This document shows, piece by piece, positions 40,918 through 49,827 of a stretch of DNA of 64,000 nt (position 1 is its first letter; each line of letters starts with the position of its first letter). This DNA is from Crossiella equi (GTDB lineage: Bacteria; Actinomycetota; Actinomycetes; Mycobacteriales; Pseudonocardiaceae). Made by a program: the position numbers and the translations under genes. The notes beneath the pieces are model-generated. The model did no database searches. It was not told the origin of the DNA and saw only the letters and a list, made by a program, of their open reading frames with translations. The stretch spans positions 4,387,786 through 4,451,785 of the forward strand of contig NZ_JAGIOO010000001.1 in assembly GCF_017876755.1 (NCBI RefSeq), in the 5' to 3' direction.

Positions 40918-43446
40918 TTGACCGCCGAGACCCTCCCCATCGAGTTGCGGCGCGCGATCATTCAGCTCGCTCGGACCCCGAGGCTGCTGGTCGCCTGTGA
41001 CTACGACGGGACCCTGGCCCCGATCGTCGCCGACCCCGACAACGCCCGGCCCCTGCCGGAGTCGGTGAACGCCCTGCGATCGCTGGCCGCCTTGCCCGCG
41101 ACGACCGTCTCCGTGATCTCCGGGCGCGCGCTGCGCGACCTGGCCACGCTGTCGCGCCTGCCGTCTGAGGTGCACCTCGTCGGCTCGCACGGTTCGGAGT
41201 TCGACGTCGGCTTCGTCCACGAGCTGGACAGCGCCGCCAAGGACCGCCTGACCAGGGTGCGCCGCGCCCTTGAGGAGATCACCGCGGACGCCCCCGGCGT
41301 GCACCTGGAGTTCAAGCCCGCCTCGGTGGCGGTGCACTCCCGGCGCGCCGAGCCCGAGGTGGGTGAACGCGTCTTCGAGGCCGTGCGCACCGGCCCGTGC
41401 ACCTGGGACGACATCCAGGTCACCGAGGGCAAGGCCGTGATCGAGCTGGCCGTGATCCAGACCGACAAGGGCCACGCCCTGGACGTGCTGCGCCACCAGG
41501 TCGCGGCCTCCGCCGCGTTCTTCATCGGCGACGACGTCACCGACGAGAAGGCCTTCACCCGCCTCACCGGTCCCGACCTGGGCATCAAGGTCGGCGACGG
41601 CGCGAGCGCGGCCGAGTACCACATCCCGGACACGCCGGACGTGGCCATCGTGCTGGCCTTCCTGCTGGAGGAGCGGCGGAACTGGCTCTACGGCGAGCAG
41701 GCGGTGCCGATCGAGCGGCTGACCATGCTGGCCAACGAGCGGTCGGTGGCGCTGGTGACCCCGGACGCGCGGCTGACCTGGCTGTGCCACCCGGAGCCGG
41801 ACTCCGCGGCGATCTTCGCCGACCTGCTCGGCGGCCCGAGCGCGGGCCACTTCTCGATCAAGCCGGAGCGCAACGGTCTGCCGCTGGGCCAGCGTTACGT
41901 GCCGGGCACCATGACGGTGGAGACCCGCTGGTCGAAGCTGCTGGTCACCGACTACTTCGACCACTACGCCCCGGCGCAGCGCACCGACCTGGTGCGCGTC
42001 ATCTCCGGCAACACCACGGCGCTGGTCACCTTCGCGCCGCGGCCGGAGTTCGGTCAGGTCCCGGTGTCCCTGGTCGCCGAGGAGGGCGGCCTGCGCGTGC
42101 TGGGCACCTCCGACCCGATCGTGCTGCGCTCCCCGGGCGTGCACTGGGAGATCACCTCCGACGGCCAGCACGACACCGCGCAGGCCGTGGTGGCGGTGCA
42201 CCCCGGTTCGCCGGTGGTGCTGGAGCTGCGCTGCGGCACCGACGACCTGTCCGAGGCCGAGGCCCCGGAGTCGGAGCGTCGGGCGCGGGCGGATGCCTAC
42301 TGGACCGAGTGGCTGGCCGGGCTCGACCTGCCCAACACCGAGCGCGAGCTCGTGGCCCGCTCCGCCCTGACCCTGCGCGGCCTCCAGCACGGTGAGACCG
42401 GCGCCTTCCTGGCCGCGGCCACCTCCTCACTGCCCGAGGAGATCGGCGGGGTCCGCAACTGGGACTACCGCTACTGCTGGGTCCGCGATGCCGCCCTCTC
42501 AGCCCAGGCCCTGGTCTCGGTCGGCTCCATCGCCGAAGCCGAGGCCTACCTCGGCTGGCTGCACACCGTGCTCGGCACCCTGACCAGCCCCGAACGCCTG
42601 CACCCCCTCTACACCCTGCACGGCACCACCCTCGGCCCCGAAGCCGTCCTGGACACCCTCCCGGGTTATGCCGGATCCCGCCCCGTCCGGGTCGGCAACC
42701 TGGCCAACCAGCAGGTCCAGCTCGACGTCTTCGGCCCCGTCGTGGACCTGGTCAAGAAACTGACCGACGCCCGCGGCAAGCTCACCGACGAGGACTGGCG
42801 CATGGTCGGCGCGATGGCCGAGGCCGTCACCCGCCGCTGGCACGAACCCGACCACGGCATCTGGGAGGAACGCGCCGCCCCCCGCCACCGCGTCTACTCC
42901 AAGGTCATGTGCTGGGTCACCCTCGACCGCGCCATCGCCCTGGGCGAGGCCTACGGCCGCGAGGTCGACCCGGGCTGGGCCACGCTGCGGGAGACCATCC
43001 GCGAGGACGTGCTCACGAATGGGTGGAACGAGGAGGTCCAGTCCTTCACCACCGCCTACGACGGCACCGACCTGGACGCGGCCACCCTGCACATCGGCCT
43101 CTCGGGCCTGATCGACCCCACCGACGAGCGCTTCCAGGCCACGGTCACCGCCACCGAGGCCGAGCTGCGCTCCGGGGTGACGGTCTACCGCTACCACCGC
43201 GATGACGGCCTGCCCGGCACCGAGGGCGGCTGGCACCTGTGCGCGGCCTGGATGATCGAGTCCTACCTGCTCACCGGTCGCCGCACCGAGGCCGAGGAGC
43301 TGTTCCAGCAGATGGTGGACTGCGCCGGACCCACCGGCCTGCTCCCGGAGGAGTACGACCCGGTCGCCGAGCGCTCGCTGGGCAACCACCCGCAGGCCTA
43401 CTCCCACCTGGGCCTCATCCGCTGCGCCCAGCTGTTGGACGCATAA
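40918..43446 (+). CDS. otsB: Trehalose-6-phosphate phosphatase fused to a GH15 domain
   Basis: An 842-residue fusion. Residues 1-250 are an HAD-type trehalose-phosphatase: VACDYDGTLAPI has the catalytic Asp pair D28/D30, followed by VSVISGRAL, LVGSHGSEF and IGDDVTDEKAF. Residues about 265-842 are a GH15 glucoamylase/trehalase-like (alpha/alpha)6 module with the GGVRNWDYRYCWVRDAAL core near 508-527, the acid-rich GIWEER near 647 and LLPEEYDP near 809. The TTG at 40918 is supported by AGGAGG six bases upstream. The second half could hydrolyse trehalose or another alpha-glucan. A strong terminator follows. Similar fusions occur in actinobacteria, but the GH15 activity is not deduced from sequence. 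Confidence 0.9.
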   Translation: MTAETLPIELRRAIIQLARTPRLLVACDYDGTLAPIVADPDNARPLPESVNALRSLAALPATTVSVISGRALRDLATLSRLPSEVHLVGSHGSEFDVGFVHELDSAAKDRLTRVRRALEEITADAPGVHLEFKPASVAVHSRRAEPEVGERVFEAVRTGPCTWDDIQVTEGKAVIELAVIQTDKGHALDVLRHQVAASAAFFIGDDVTDEKAFTRLTGPDLGIKVGDGASAAEYHIPDTPDVAIVLAFLLEERRNWLYGEQAVPIERLTMLANERSVALVTPDARLTWLCHPEPDSAAIFADLLGGPSAGHFSIKPERNGLPLGQRYVPGTMTVETRWSKLLVTDYFDHYAPAQRTDLVRVISGNTTALVTFAPRPEFGQVPVSLVAEEGGLRVLGTSDPIVLRSPGVHWEITSDGQHDTAQAVVAVHPGSPVVLELRCGTDDLSEAEAPESERRARADAYWTEWLAGLDLPNTERELVARSALTLRGLQHGETGAFLAAATSSLPEEIGGVRNWDYRYCWVRDAALSAQALVSVGSIAEAEAYLGWLHTVLGTLTSPERLHPLYTLHGTTLGPEAVLDTLPGYAGSRPVRVGNLANQQVQLDVFGPVVDLVKKLTDARGKLTDEDWRMVGAMAEAVTRRWHEPDHGIWEERAAPRHRVYSKVMCWVTLDRAIALGEAYGREVDPGWATLRETIREDVLTNGWNEEVQSFTTAYDGTDLDAATLHIGLSGLIDPTDERFQATVTATEAELRSGVTVYRYHRDDGLPGTEGGWHLCAAWMIESYLLTGRRTEAEELFQQMVDCAGPTGLLPEEYDPVAERSLGNHPQAYSHLGLIRCAQLLDA

Positions 43447-43465
43447 GCAGAACAGGCACCGACGA

Positions 43466-43505
43466 ACGGGCCGTCGCGCGATCCGCGCGACGGCCCGTAG
43501 TTTTT
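43466..43505 (+). terminator. Rho-independent terminator of the trehalose genes
   Basis: A perfect 15-base stem (ACGGGCCGTCGCGCG with CGCGCGACGGCCCGT), 3-base loop ATC, followed by AG and TTTTT. It ends transcription 19 bases after the GH15-fusion stop and just before the hydrolase gene. Confidence 0.88.
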
Positions 43506-43510
43506 CGTAC

Positions 43511-44974
43511 ATGCGTACCAGCCGTGCCGCGTTCGTGGCCTCCCTGACGGCGCTACTCGCGCTTGCCCTCACACCGCCACTCACCGCGGCCCCACAAGGT
43601 CCACAGTGGATGGACTGTGACGGCGACCCCGCCACCCCGCTGGAGTGCACCACCCTGCGCGCACCCCTGGACTACCGTGCCCCCGGTGGCGCGACCGTCG
43701 ACCTGGCGGTCTCCCGGGTGAAGGCGGCCGACCCGGCCAAGCGGCGCGGTGTGCTGCTGGTCAACCCGGGTGGGCCCGGTGGTTCCGGCCTGGACATGCC
43801 GCTCGGGCTGTTGCAGGGCTTCCCCAAGGAGGTCCTGGCCCGGTACGACCTGATCGGCTTCGACCCCCGGTTCGTCGGCAAGAGCAGCCCGCTGGGGTGC
43901 GGGTTCACCGGCTCGGTGTTCGACGGCCTGTGGCCCCGCCTGCCCGGACCGGGCGGGTTCGCCGCCGAGGCGCGGGAGGCCAAGCGGGTGGCCGAGCAGT
44001 GCTGGGCCAAGGCCGGGGACCGGCTGCCCCACGCCACCACCCGCAACGTGGCCCGCGACCTGGACCTGGTCCGGGCCGCCCTGGGTGAGCCGCGGATCAG
44101 TTTCTACGGCGGCTCCTACGGCACCTACCTCGGCGCGGTGTACGGGCAGCTGTTCCCGGCACGGGTGGACCGCATGGTGCTGGACGGCGCGATCAACCCG
44201 GACAAGGTCTGGCACGGCATGAACAAGGGCTGGGGCCCGGCCGCCGAGGCGGGCTTCACCGACTGGGCCGGGTGGGCGGCCACCCAGGACGCCAAGTACC
44301 ACTTCGGCACCACGGCCGAGGCGGTCAAGGCGCACTTCTACGCACTGGGCAAGGCCCTGGACACCAAGCCGGTGTCGTACAAGGAGATCCGCTTCGACGG
44401 CAACACGCTGCGCGAGGCCAGCCGCCTGTTCATGTACAGCGACCACAACGACCCGCTGCTGGCCGCCCTGGTCGCCGACCTCGCCGACGGCCAGCTGACC
44501 GACCCGGCCGGGACCGGCTACCTGGACGCGATCCTGGCCACCTTCCCGGCGGACAACTTCAACTCGGTGTTCCTGGCCGTGCAGTGCGGTGACGCCCAGT
44601 GGGAGCGCAACCCGGCCAAGTACGCGGTCGAGTCCGCCGTGGACGGCCGCCGCTACCCGTTCTTCGGCGCGGCGGCCTCGGGCATCGGACCGTGCGCGTA
44701 CTGGCCGCGCCAGCGCGAGGAGGCGGCCACCCGCCTGCTCCCGGCCAGCCACACCGCCCTGGTCGTGGGCGCCACCCACGACACCGCGACCCCCTACGAC
44801 GGCGCGGTCAGCCTCCGCCGCCACCTGGGCGAGCGCACCCGACTGGTCACGCTGGAGAACGCCCGCATGCACGGCCTGTACGCCCGCTACGGCAGCGCCT
44901 GCGTGGACAACGCGGTCACCGCGTACCTGGTGGACGGCACCCAGCCCCCGGCGGACCTGAGGTGCGCGAGCTGA
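43511..44974 (+). CDS. Secreted TAP-type alpha/beta hydrolase (tripeptidyl aminopeptidase-like)
   Basis: A 487-residue exported hydrolase. A signal peptide (RTSRAAF, hydrophobic run, TAAP near residue 28) is followed by the alpha/beta fold with oxyanion motif NPGGPGGSG and nucleophile Ser202 (GGSYGTYLG). The Asp is in GATHDTATPYD and the His in ARMHGLYA. The Cys-rich C-terminal part matches the TAP-like C-terminal domain. Homologues clip N-terminal peptides or esters outside the cell. An oddity is IGFDPRFVGKS in place of the usual DPRGVG. The gene begins six bases after a terminator, so its promoter must overlap the hairpin or transcription is read-through or leaderless. Confidence 0.9.
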   Translation: MRTSRAAFVASLTALLALALTPPLTAAPQGPQWMDCDGDPATPLECTTLRAPLDYRAPGGATVDLAVSRVKAADPAKRRGVLLVNPGGPGGSGLDMPLGLLQGFPKEVLARYDLIGFDPRFVGKSSPLGCGFTGSVFDGLWPRLPGPGGFAAEAREAKRVAEQCWAKAGDRLPHATTRNVARDLDLVRAALGEPRISFYGGSYGTYLGAVYGQLFPARVDRMVLDGAINPDKVWHGMNKGWGPAAEAGFTDWAGWAATQDAKYHFGTTAEAVKAHFYALGKALDTKPVSYKEIRFDGNTLREASRLFMYSDHNDPLLAALVADLADGQLTDPAGTGYLDAILATFPADNFNSVFLAVQCGDAQWERNPAKYAVESAVDGRRYPFFGAAASGIGPCAYWPRQREEAATRLLPASHTALVVGATHDTATPYDGAVSLRRHLGERTRLVTLENARMHGLYARYGSACVDNAVTAYLVDGTQPPADLRCAS

Positions 44975-44978
44975 GGCG

Positions 44979-45851
44979 TCAGCGCCAGCGGGCGGCCGCG
45001 TCCCTGGCGTAGTCGCGGAAGGAGCGGGGCGCGTGGCCGAGCAGGTCGGTCGCCGCCCCGACCTCCGCCGGGTCGGTGGGGATCTCGGCCGCGCTGAGCA
45101 GCTCGAAGCTGCTGATCCAGTCCTTGAGCTTCTGGGCGGACAGCCGCGTCGCGAAGTGCTCGCGCCAGTTCGGGTCGTCGCCGGTGTAGCGCACCGGGAT
45201 GCCCAGCTCCTCGGACCAGATCTTGGCCACCTGCTCGCCGTTGAGCGACTCCGGGCCGACCACCTTGTACGTGCCCGCCGGGAAGCTCAAGTCGGTTAGC
45301 GCGGTGGTCAGGATCTCAGCGGCGTCCCGGATGTCCACCCGGTTGACCCCGCCGGGGTGCAGCGGGGTCGGGAAGACGCCGTTGAGGATGTCCTCGCGGA
45401 ACTGCTCGTCGTTCTGGTTGAAGTTGGTGATGGTGAGCATCACCGGCCGGGTGTCGGTCCCGGCCAGCGCGGCGGCCAGGTTCAGCTTGCCGGTGTAGGC
45501 GGGCATCGCCTGGGCCGCGGCGGCCCGCACGTCCGGGTCGGCGATGTGGAAGCCGCCGAAGACCAGCCGCGCGCCCGCCCGCTCGGCCTCCTCGCCGAAG
45601 ACCCGGGCCAGCTCGACCTCGTTCGCCTCGTGCGGGGAGACGTAGAGCGCCGCGTCCACGCCCTTGAGCGCCACCCGCACCGCCTCGCGGTCGGCCAGGT
45701 CGCCCTCGACCAGCTCAGCCGAACCGGCCAGCGCGCTCGCCCGGGCCTTGCTGCGCACCAGCGCCCGGACCTCGGCTCCCCGGCGCACCGCCTCGGCCAG
45801 CGTCAAACCGCCGATGGTGCCGGTCGCACCGATGATCAGGATCTTGGCCAC
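44979..45851 (-). CDS. NmrA-like NAD(P)-binding protein
   Basis: A 290-residue atypical SDR. The Rossmann start is ILIIGATGTIGG (residues 4-15), then VEGDLADREAV and HEANEVELARVFGEEAERAGARLVFGG. The YxxxK pair appears as YTGKL (YxxK) rather than canonical, so classical dehydrogenase activity is doubtful. NmrA/QOR2-type proteins act as redox sensors or quinone reductases. It is divergent from a TetR-like gene across a gap with repeated TGACT/AGTCA palindromes, so that regulator probably controls it. The convergent hydrolase gene ends four bases away. Confidence 0.85.
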   Translation of the reverse strand: MAKILIIGATGTIGGLTLAEAVRRGAEVRALVRSKARASALAGSAELVEGDLADREAVRVALKGVDAALYVSPHEANEVELARVFGEEAERAGARLVFGGFHIADPDVRAAAAQAMPAYTGKLNLAAALAGTDTRPVMLTITNFNQNDEQFREDILNGVFPTPLHPGGVNRVDIRDAAEILTTALTDLSFPAGTYKVVGPESLNGEQVAKIWSEELGIPVRYTGDDPNWREHFATRLSAQKLKDWISSFELLSAAEIPTDPAEVGAATDLLGHAPRSFRDYARDAAARWR

Positions 45852-45870
45852 GTCGCACTCCCTTGATCGT

Positions 45871-45926
45871 TGACTTCTAGTCAGTGACTTTCAATCAACT
45901 TAGCACGGGTCGCTGACTCGAAGTCA
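45871..45926. promoter_or_regulatory. Three tandem TetR operator candidates
   Basis: TGACT-N3-AGTCA at 45871-45883 and 45914-45926 are perfect inverted repeats. TGACT-N3-AATCA at 45885-45897 has one mismatch. They fill the gap between the NmrA-like gene and the TetR gene. Confidence 0.6.
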
Positions 45927-45947
45927 ATGACTGTTACCGTGGCGCCC

Positions 45948-46577
45948 ATGACAGCGACCCCCACGCGCAGGCAGGCGGCCGCGGCGTTGACCCGGGAGCG
46001 GGTGCTGGCCGCGGCGCGGCAGCTGTTCCTCACCTCGGCCTACGAGGACGTGAAGGCGGGCGACATCGCCAAGGCGGCGGGTGTCGCGCACGGCCTGGTG
46101 TTCCACCACTTCGGCAACAAGCAGGGCCTCTACCAGGAGGTGCTGTGCCAGATCGGGCGCGAGGTGCTGGCCCTGCACGTGCACGACCCGGAGCTGCCGC
46201 TGGGCAGGCGCATCCGGCAGTCGCACGCCGCGCACCTGGCCTACCTCGCCGAGCACCCCGACATCGCGCAGATCCTGCTGCTGCGCACCCCCGACCGGGA
46301 CGAGGCGCGGTTCGAGGACGTCCGCGAACAGGGCAACCGCAACCTCGCGGACAACCTCGGCCTGGACTACGACCGCCCGGCGGTGCGGCTGGCCCTGCGG
46401 CTGTACGCGACCGCGGCCGACCAGCTGGCCCGGGACTTCCTCACCGGGTCCCCCTTCGACGCGGCGACCGTGGTCGAGGTGCTGATGACCGTGCTCGCGG
46501 GTGTCCTGCGCGCCGCGCGGACGGCCGATCCCGGACTCGACATCGACAAGATCCTCGAACTCCTCGCGGTGCCCTGA
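45948..46577 (+). CDS. TetR-family transcriptional regulator
   Basis: A 209-residue TetR repressor. The N-terminal helix-turn-helix covers about residues 13-60 (RERVLAAARQLFL; VKAGDIAKAAGVAHGLVFHHFGNKQGLYQEVL). The ligand-binding domain is all-helical. The ATG at 45948 is preferred because an in-frame ATG at 45927 abuts an operator palindrome. Neither has a clear Shine-Dalgarno. Divergent orientation and three operator-like palindromes point to control of the NmrA-like reductase and itself. The inducer is unknown. Confidence 0.85.
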   Translation: MTATPTRRQAAAALTRERVLAAARQLFLTSAYEDVKAGDIAKAAGVAHGLVFHHFGNKQGLYQEVLCQIGREVLALHVHDPELPLGRRIRQSHAAHLAYLAEHPDIAQILLLRTPDRDEARFEDVREQGNRNLADNLGLDYDRPAVRLALRLYATAADQLARDFLTGSPFDAATVVEVLMTVLAGVLRAARTADPGLDIDKILELLAVP

Positions 46578-46583
46578 CCGCTG

Positions 46584-46598
46584 GCCGCCTTCGGCGGC
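46584..46598. terminator. Small hairpin between convergent TetR genes
   Basis: GCCGCC-TTC-GGCGGC, a 6-base stem six bases after the first TetR stop. No T-run, so only a weak terminator call. Confidence 0.45.
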
Positions 46599-46674
46599 AC
46601 GCGCCTACGACGCCGTCTGCCGCTCCCCGGGATCGGCCGGGCCGGGCGCGCGGCGCGCTTGCCCGCAGGCGACA

Positions 46675-47286
46675 TCAGCTGCTCGCAGCAGCCCCGAGCG
46701 CGAGCTCCAGCCCGGCCTCGAACATCGCGTCCGCGTCCAGGCCGGACAGGGCGGCGGCCACCGCGTGCAGGGCCGGGAACACCTCGGGGGCGAACTCGGG
46801 GACCTGCCCCTCCGGGTTGGCCCGGGCAGTCTTGCTGACCAGGTTGCCCACCACGAGCCAGCTCGCCGCCGCGGCGCGCACCAGCGCGTCCCTCGGGGAC
46901 AGCCCGGCGTGCAGCAGGCAGGAGTAGGCCGCCTCGCCCAGGCGCAGGTCGTGCTCGGTGGGCCGGTCCAGCCAGACCAGCAGCTGCAACGCGCACGGGT
47001 GGGCCAGCATCTGCGCCCGGCGCTCCCGCAGGTGCCGCTTGAGGCCCTCGACCCCGTCCTCGACCACGGGCAGCGGCAGCCTGGAGACCAGCTCCTCGTA
47101 GGCGGCGACCAGCAGCTCGTCCTTGCCCGCGAAGTAGGTGTAGATGGCCATCGGCCTGGCGCCCAGCGCGGCGGCCAGGGCCCGGATGGTCAGCCCGTCC
47201 AGACCGGCGGCGTCCATCAGCTCGATCGCCTTGGCCAGGACCAGCTCCCGGTTCAGCCTGCCCCGGGTGCGCGCCGCCTGAGTCAT
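46675..47286 (-). CDS. TetR-family transcriptional regulator (TetR_C1-like)
   Basis: A 203-residue TetR protein with the HTH at about 8-60 (NRELVLAKAIELMDAAGLDGLTIRALAAALGARPMAIYTYFAGKDELLVAAY). The C-terminal domain with ADAMFEAGLELALGAA resembles the TetR_C_1 tetracycline-repressor-like class. It starts at the ATG at 47286. It is divergent from the pentapeptide-like membrane protein across about 150 bases with no obvious palindrome. No direct target can be named. Confidence 0.85.
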   Translation of the reverse strand: MTQAARTRGRLNRELVLAKAIELMDAAGLDGLTIRALAAALGARPMAIYTYFAGKDELLVAAYEELVSRLPLPVVEDGVEGLKRHLRERRAQMLAHPCALQLLVWLDRPTEHDLRLGEAAYSCLLHAGLSPRDALVRAAAASWLVVGNLVSKTARANPEGQVPEFAPEVFPALHAVAAALSGLDADAMFEAGLELALGAAASS

Positions 47287-47435
47287 AGCGGCAAGGATAA
47301 CCGGCGGGATTTACGAACGCGCACACGAACAATTCGACGGCCGCCGTCGAATTGTGACTTCGATTCTCTGGGCCGTCCGAGTGGAAAAACATCCTTCACC
47401 AGGAGGAACGACACCCAGGGAGAGACAATCGGGAC

Positions 47436-48638
47436 ATGGAGCCCTGGCTGTGGATCGGCGGTGGCGCGGCGGGTCTGGTGACCGCGGTCGTGCTGCTCGT
47501 GGTGCGCAGGCGACGGGCGGACAAGGCCAAGCAGAGCCTCATGCTCGCCGCCACGATCTGCGGCGCGGTCGGGGTGCTCGGCCTGACCGTCGGGTGGCTG
47601 CTCAGCACCGATCCCGGTGCCGGGCGGGCCGAGGCGCTCAAGACCGGGGGCGTGGCCTCCGGCGCCCTGATCGCGCTGTACGCGTTGTGGCTCAACGACC
47701 GCAGGCGTCGCGTGGAGGAGGACCGCCGCGAGATCGAGCGCGAGCGGCAGGACATCGAGGTGGCCAAGCAGGCGCTGGACCGCACACGGGCCGAGCACGA
47801 CCTCCAGCGGGTGGCCGACGAGCGGTTCGCGCGGTCGGTGGAACTGCTGGGCCACGAGGCGGACCAGGTGCGCGTGGGCGCCCTGCACGCCCTGGTCGGG
47901 CTGGCCCGCGCGCACCCCACGCGCACGCAGACCGTGGTGGACGTGCTGTGCTCGTACCTGCGCAGGCCGTTCGAGCACGACCGCTACCAGGACCTCAAGA
48001 ACCGCCTGACCGGCGACGACACCTCGCCCAGACAGCGGCCGAAGAAGAAGCCCGCCACCGAGTCCGACCGCGAGCGCCAGGTGCGCCTGGCCGCGCAGCG
48101 GCTGGTGGCCGAGATCCTGCGCAACGCGCCCGAGGACGTGACCTGCGACCTCGACCTGACCGGCGCGGTGCTGGAGAACTTCGTGCTGAACAACTGCCGC
48201 GTCGGCAAGTTCACCGCGACGGACGCCGAGATGTACGCCGGGTTCACCTTGGACGCGGTGGTGTTCGCCGGAACGGTCGAACTGGCGGGCACCCTGTTCT
48301 ACGGAAAGGCGAGTTTCAGCACCTCTGAGTTCCACGGAGAGGTGCAGGCGGCCGAAACCGAATTCCACGACGACGCGATCTTCAGCTTCATCAAGGCCTA
48401 CAAATACGTCAACCTGGAAAGCGCGGTGTTCAAACGCGCCGCGCTGTTCGACGAATCCACCATCGAGACGCTCAACCTGGACCTGGCCACGATCGGCGAG
48501 GTCCTGGGCATGCAGAACGTCGAGCTGACCAACCCCGAGGACCGGCTTCGGCTGCCCCGGGGCTGGCGCGCGGTGCTCGACCGCAAGGGCAAGGTGCTCG
48601 AGGTCAGGGGCCGTACCACTGCTGAGCGGCTGGCTTAG
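47436..48638 (+). CDS. Membrane protein with coiled coil and pentapeptide-like C-terminus
   Basis: A 400-residue protein. Three hydrophobic helices lie at about 5-22, 36-57 and 70-86. A charged, probably coiled-coil stretch covers 88-125 (DRRRRVEEDRREIERERQDIE). A conserved ERFARSVELLGHEADQVRVGALHALVGLAR segment follows, found in many actinobacterial pentapeptide proteins. The region 235-360 has A(D/N)Lxx-like right-handed helix repeats (FVLNNCRVGKF, FTLDAVVFAGTV, FYGKASFSTSEF). The function of this family is unknown. Its 3' end overlaps the convergent LacI gene by 35 bases. Confidence 0.75.
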   Translation: MEPWLWIGGGAAGLVTAVVLLVVRRRRADKAKQSLMLAATICGAVGVLGLTVGWLLSTDPGAGRAEALKTGGVASGALIALYALWLNDRRRRVEEDRREIERERQDIEVAKQALDRTRAEHDLQRVADERFARSVELLGHEADQVRVGALHALVGLARAHPTRTQTVVDVLCSYLRRPFEHDRYQDLKNRLTGDDTSPRQRPKKKPATESDRERQVRLAAQRLVAEILRNAPEDVTCDLDLTGAVLENFVLNNCRVGKFTATDAEMYAGFTLDAVVFAGTVELAGTLFYGKASFSTSEFHGEVQAAETEFHDDAIFSFIKAYKYVNLESAVFKRAALFDESTIETLNLDLATIGEVLGMQNVELTNPEDRLRLPRGWRAVLDRKGKVLEVRGRTTAERLA

Positions 48639-49704
48639 GCGCGCCCGAGGACGTCCCGATGATCAGCTCGGTGTCCAGCGTGACCGTGCGCGGGCGGCCC
48701 GGGTCGACGGTGTCCAGCAGCAGCCTGCCCGCCGCGCGGCCCTTCTCCAGCACCGGCTGGCGCACGGTGGTCAGCCCGGCGCGCTCGGCGTCCGGGATGC
48801 CGTCGAAACCGGTGATGGTGAGGTCCTGCGGCACGCGCAGGCCCCGGCGCTCGGCCTCGGCCAGGGCACCCAGCCCGAGGATGTCCGAGGTGCAGATGAT
48901 CGCGGTGATCTCCGGGTCGCGGTCGAGCAGCTGCGCGGCGGCCGAGGAGCCGGAGGCGATGGTGTGGTCGAAGCGCTCGACCACCGGCACGCCGGTCCAG
49001 TCGACCCCGGCCCCGGCGAACGCGGTGGCCAGCGCCTCCAGGCGCGAGCGCTGCACGTGGAAGCGGGCCTCGTGCTGGCGGTCCACGCTGACGAAGGTGT
49101 CGTTGCGGTCGCGCGCCAGGCGCATGCAGACCACGCCGATGCGGCGGTGGCCCAGCTCGATGAGGTGCTTGGCCATGCGGCCCATGGCGGCGCGGTCGTC
49201 GATGCCGACCCGGTCCACCGAGGCGATCTCGGGCTGGTCGCACACCACGGTGGGCACCGGGCGCTCCAGCACGGCGGCCAGGTGCGGGTCGTCCTCGGGC
49301 ACCGAGTACACGACGAAGCCGTCCACCCCGGCGCGGTGCACCGAGGCGACGTCCTCCCGTTCGGGGTTCGCGGGCACCAGCAGCAGCCCCTGCCCCGCGT
49401 CCTCGCACGCCAGTGCCAGGCCCTCAAGGAAGGCGATGGCCGCTGGGTCGCGGAAGGCGTAGGAGAGGTTCTCGGTGAGCAGCAGCCCGACGGCGCCCGC
49501 CTTGCGGGTGCGCAGGGAGCGCGCGACCGGGTCCGGCCCGGGGTAGCCCAGCCTGCGCGCGGTTTCCAGCACCCGCCTGCGCAGCTCGGGAGAGAGCTGG
49601 TCAGGGCGGTTGTAAGCGTTGGACACCGTCGTGCGGGAGACCCCGAGCTCAGCTGCCAGCGACGCCAGTGTCGCAGGGCGCCGCGCGTTCAAGGAGCGCG
49701 CCAT
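48604..49704 (-). CDS. LacI-family transcriptional regulator
   Basis: A 366-residue LacI repressor. The helix-turn-helix is TLASLAAELGVSRTTVSNAYNRPDQLS (about 13-39), then the hinge and a periplasmic-binding-like sugar domain (VVCDQPEIASVDRVGIDDRAA; ICTSDILGLGALAEAERRGLRVPQD; ITGFDGIPDAE). I chose the ATG at 49704. A GTG at 49731 would add nine residues and swallow the GGTTC-A-GAACC palindrome just upstream. A DasR-type operator match lies about 100 bases upstream. No transporter or enzyme gene is coupled to it, so it may act in trans. Confidence 0.88.
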   Translation of the reverse strand: MARSLNARRPATLASLAAELGVSRTTVSNAYNRPDQLSPELRRRVLETARRLGYPGPDPVARSLRTRKAGAVGLLLTENLSYAFRDPAAIAFLEGLALACEDAGQGLLLVPANPEREDVASVHRAGVDGFVVYSVPEDDPHLAAVLERPVPTVVCDQPEIASVDRVGIDDRAAMGRMAKHLIELGHRRIGVVCMRLARDRNDTFVSVDRQHEARFHVQRSRLEALATAFAGAGVDWTGVPVVERFDHTIASGSSAAAQLLDRDPEITAIICTSDILGLGALAEAERRGLRVPQDLTITGFDGIPDAERAGLTTVRQPVLEKGRAAGRLLLDTVDPGRPRTVTLDTELIIGTSSGAPKPAAQQWYGP

Positions 49705-49718
49705 GCAGTGACGGTAAC

Positions 49719-49729
49719 GGTTCAGAACC
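49719..49729. promoter_or_regulatory. Palindrome GGTTCAGAACC upstream of the LacI gene
   Basis: Perfect 5-base arms around one base, 15 bases before the LacI start. Candidate autoregulatory operator. Confidence 0.4.
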
Positions 49730-49804
49730 ACCTAGTGAAGCCTGGGTGACCAGACTGTGTTCCGGGCCATGAAAGACCAGCTCATCCGGGTTACCGTGGC
49801 CAGC

Positions 49805-49820
49805 ATTGGTCTAGACCATC
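49805..49820. promoter_or_regulatory. DasR-type operator (dre) candidate
   Basis: ATTGGTCTAGACCATC matches the known DasR consensus A(C/T)TGGTCTAGACCA(G/C)T in 14 of 16 positions, with a perfect 12-base palindromic core. It lies between the two LacI genes, about 100 bases upstream of the LacI gene at 48604-49704. DasR is the GlcNAc-6-phosphate-responsive GntR regulator of actinomycetes. No dasR gene is in the window. Confidence 0.65.
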
Positions 49821-49827
49821 TCAGCAC

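Noticed and set aside
46584-46660. GC-rich hairpins between the TetR genes as a possible small RNA
   Set aside because: Only a 6-base stem is convincing, with no promoter-like element and no T-run, so I kept it as a weak terminator.
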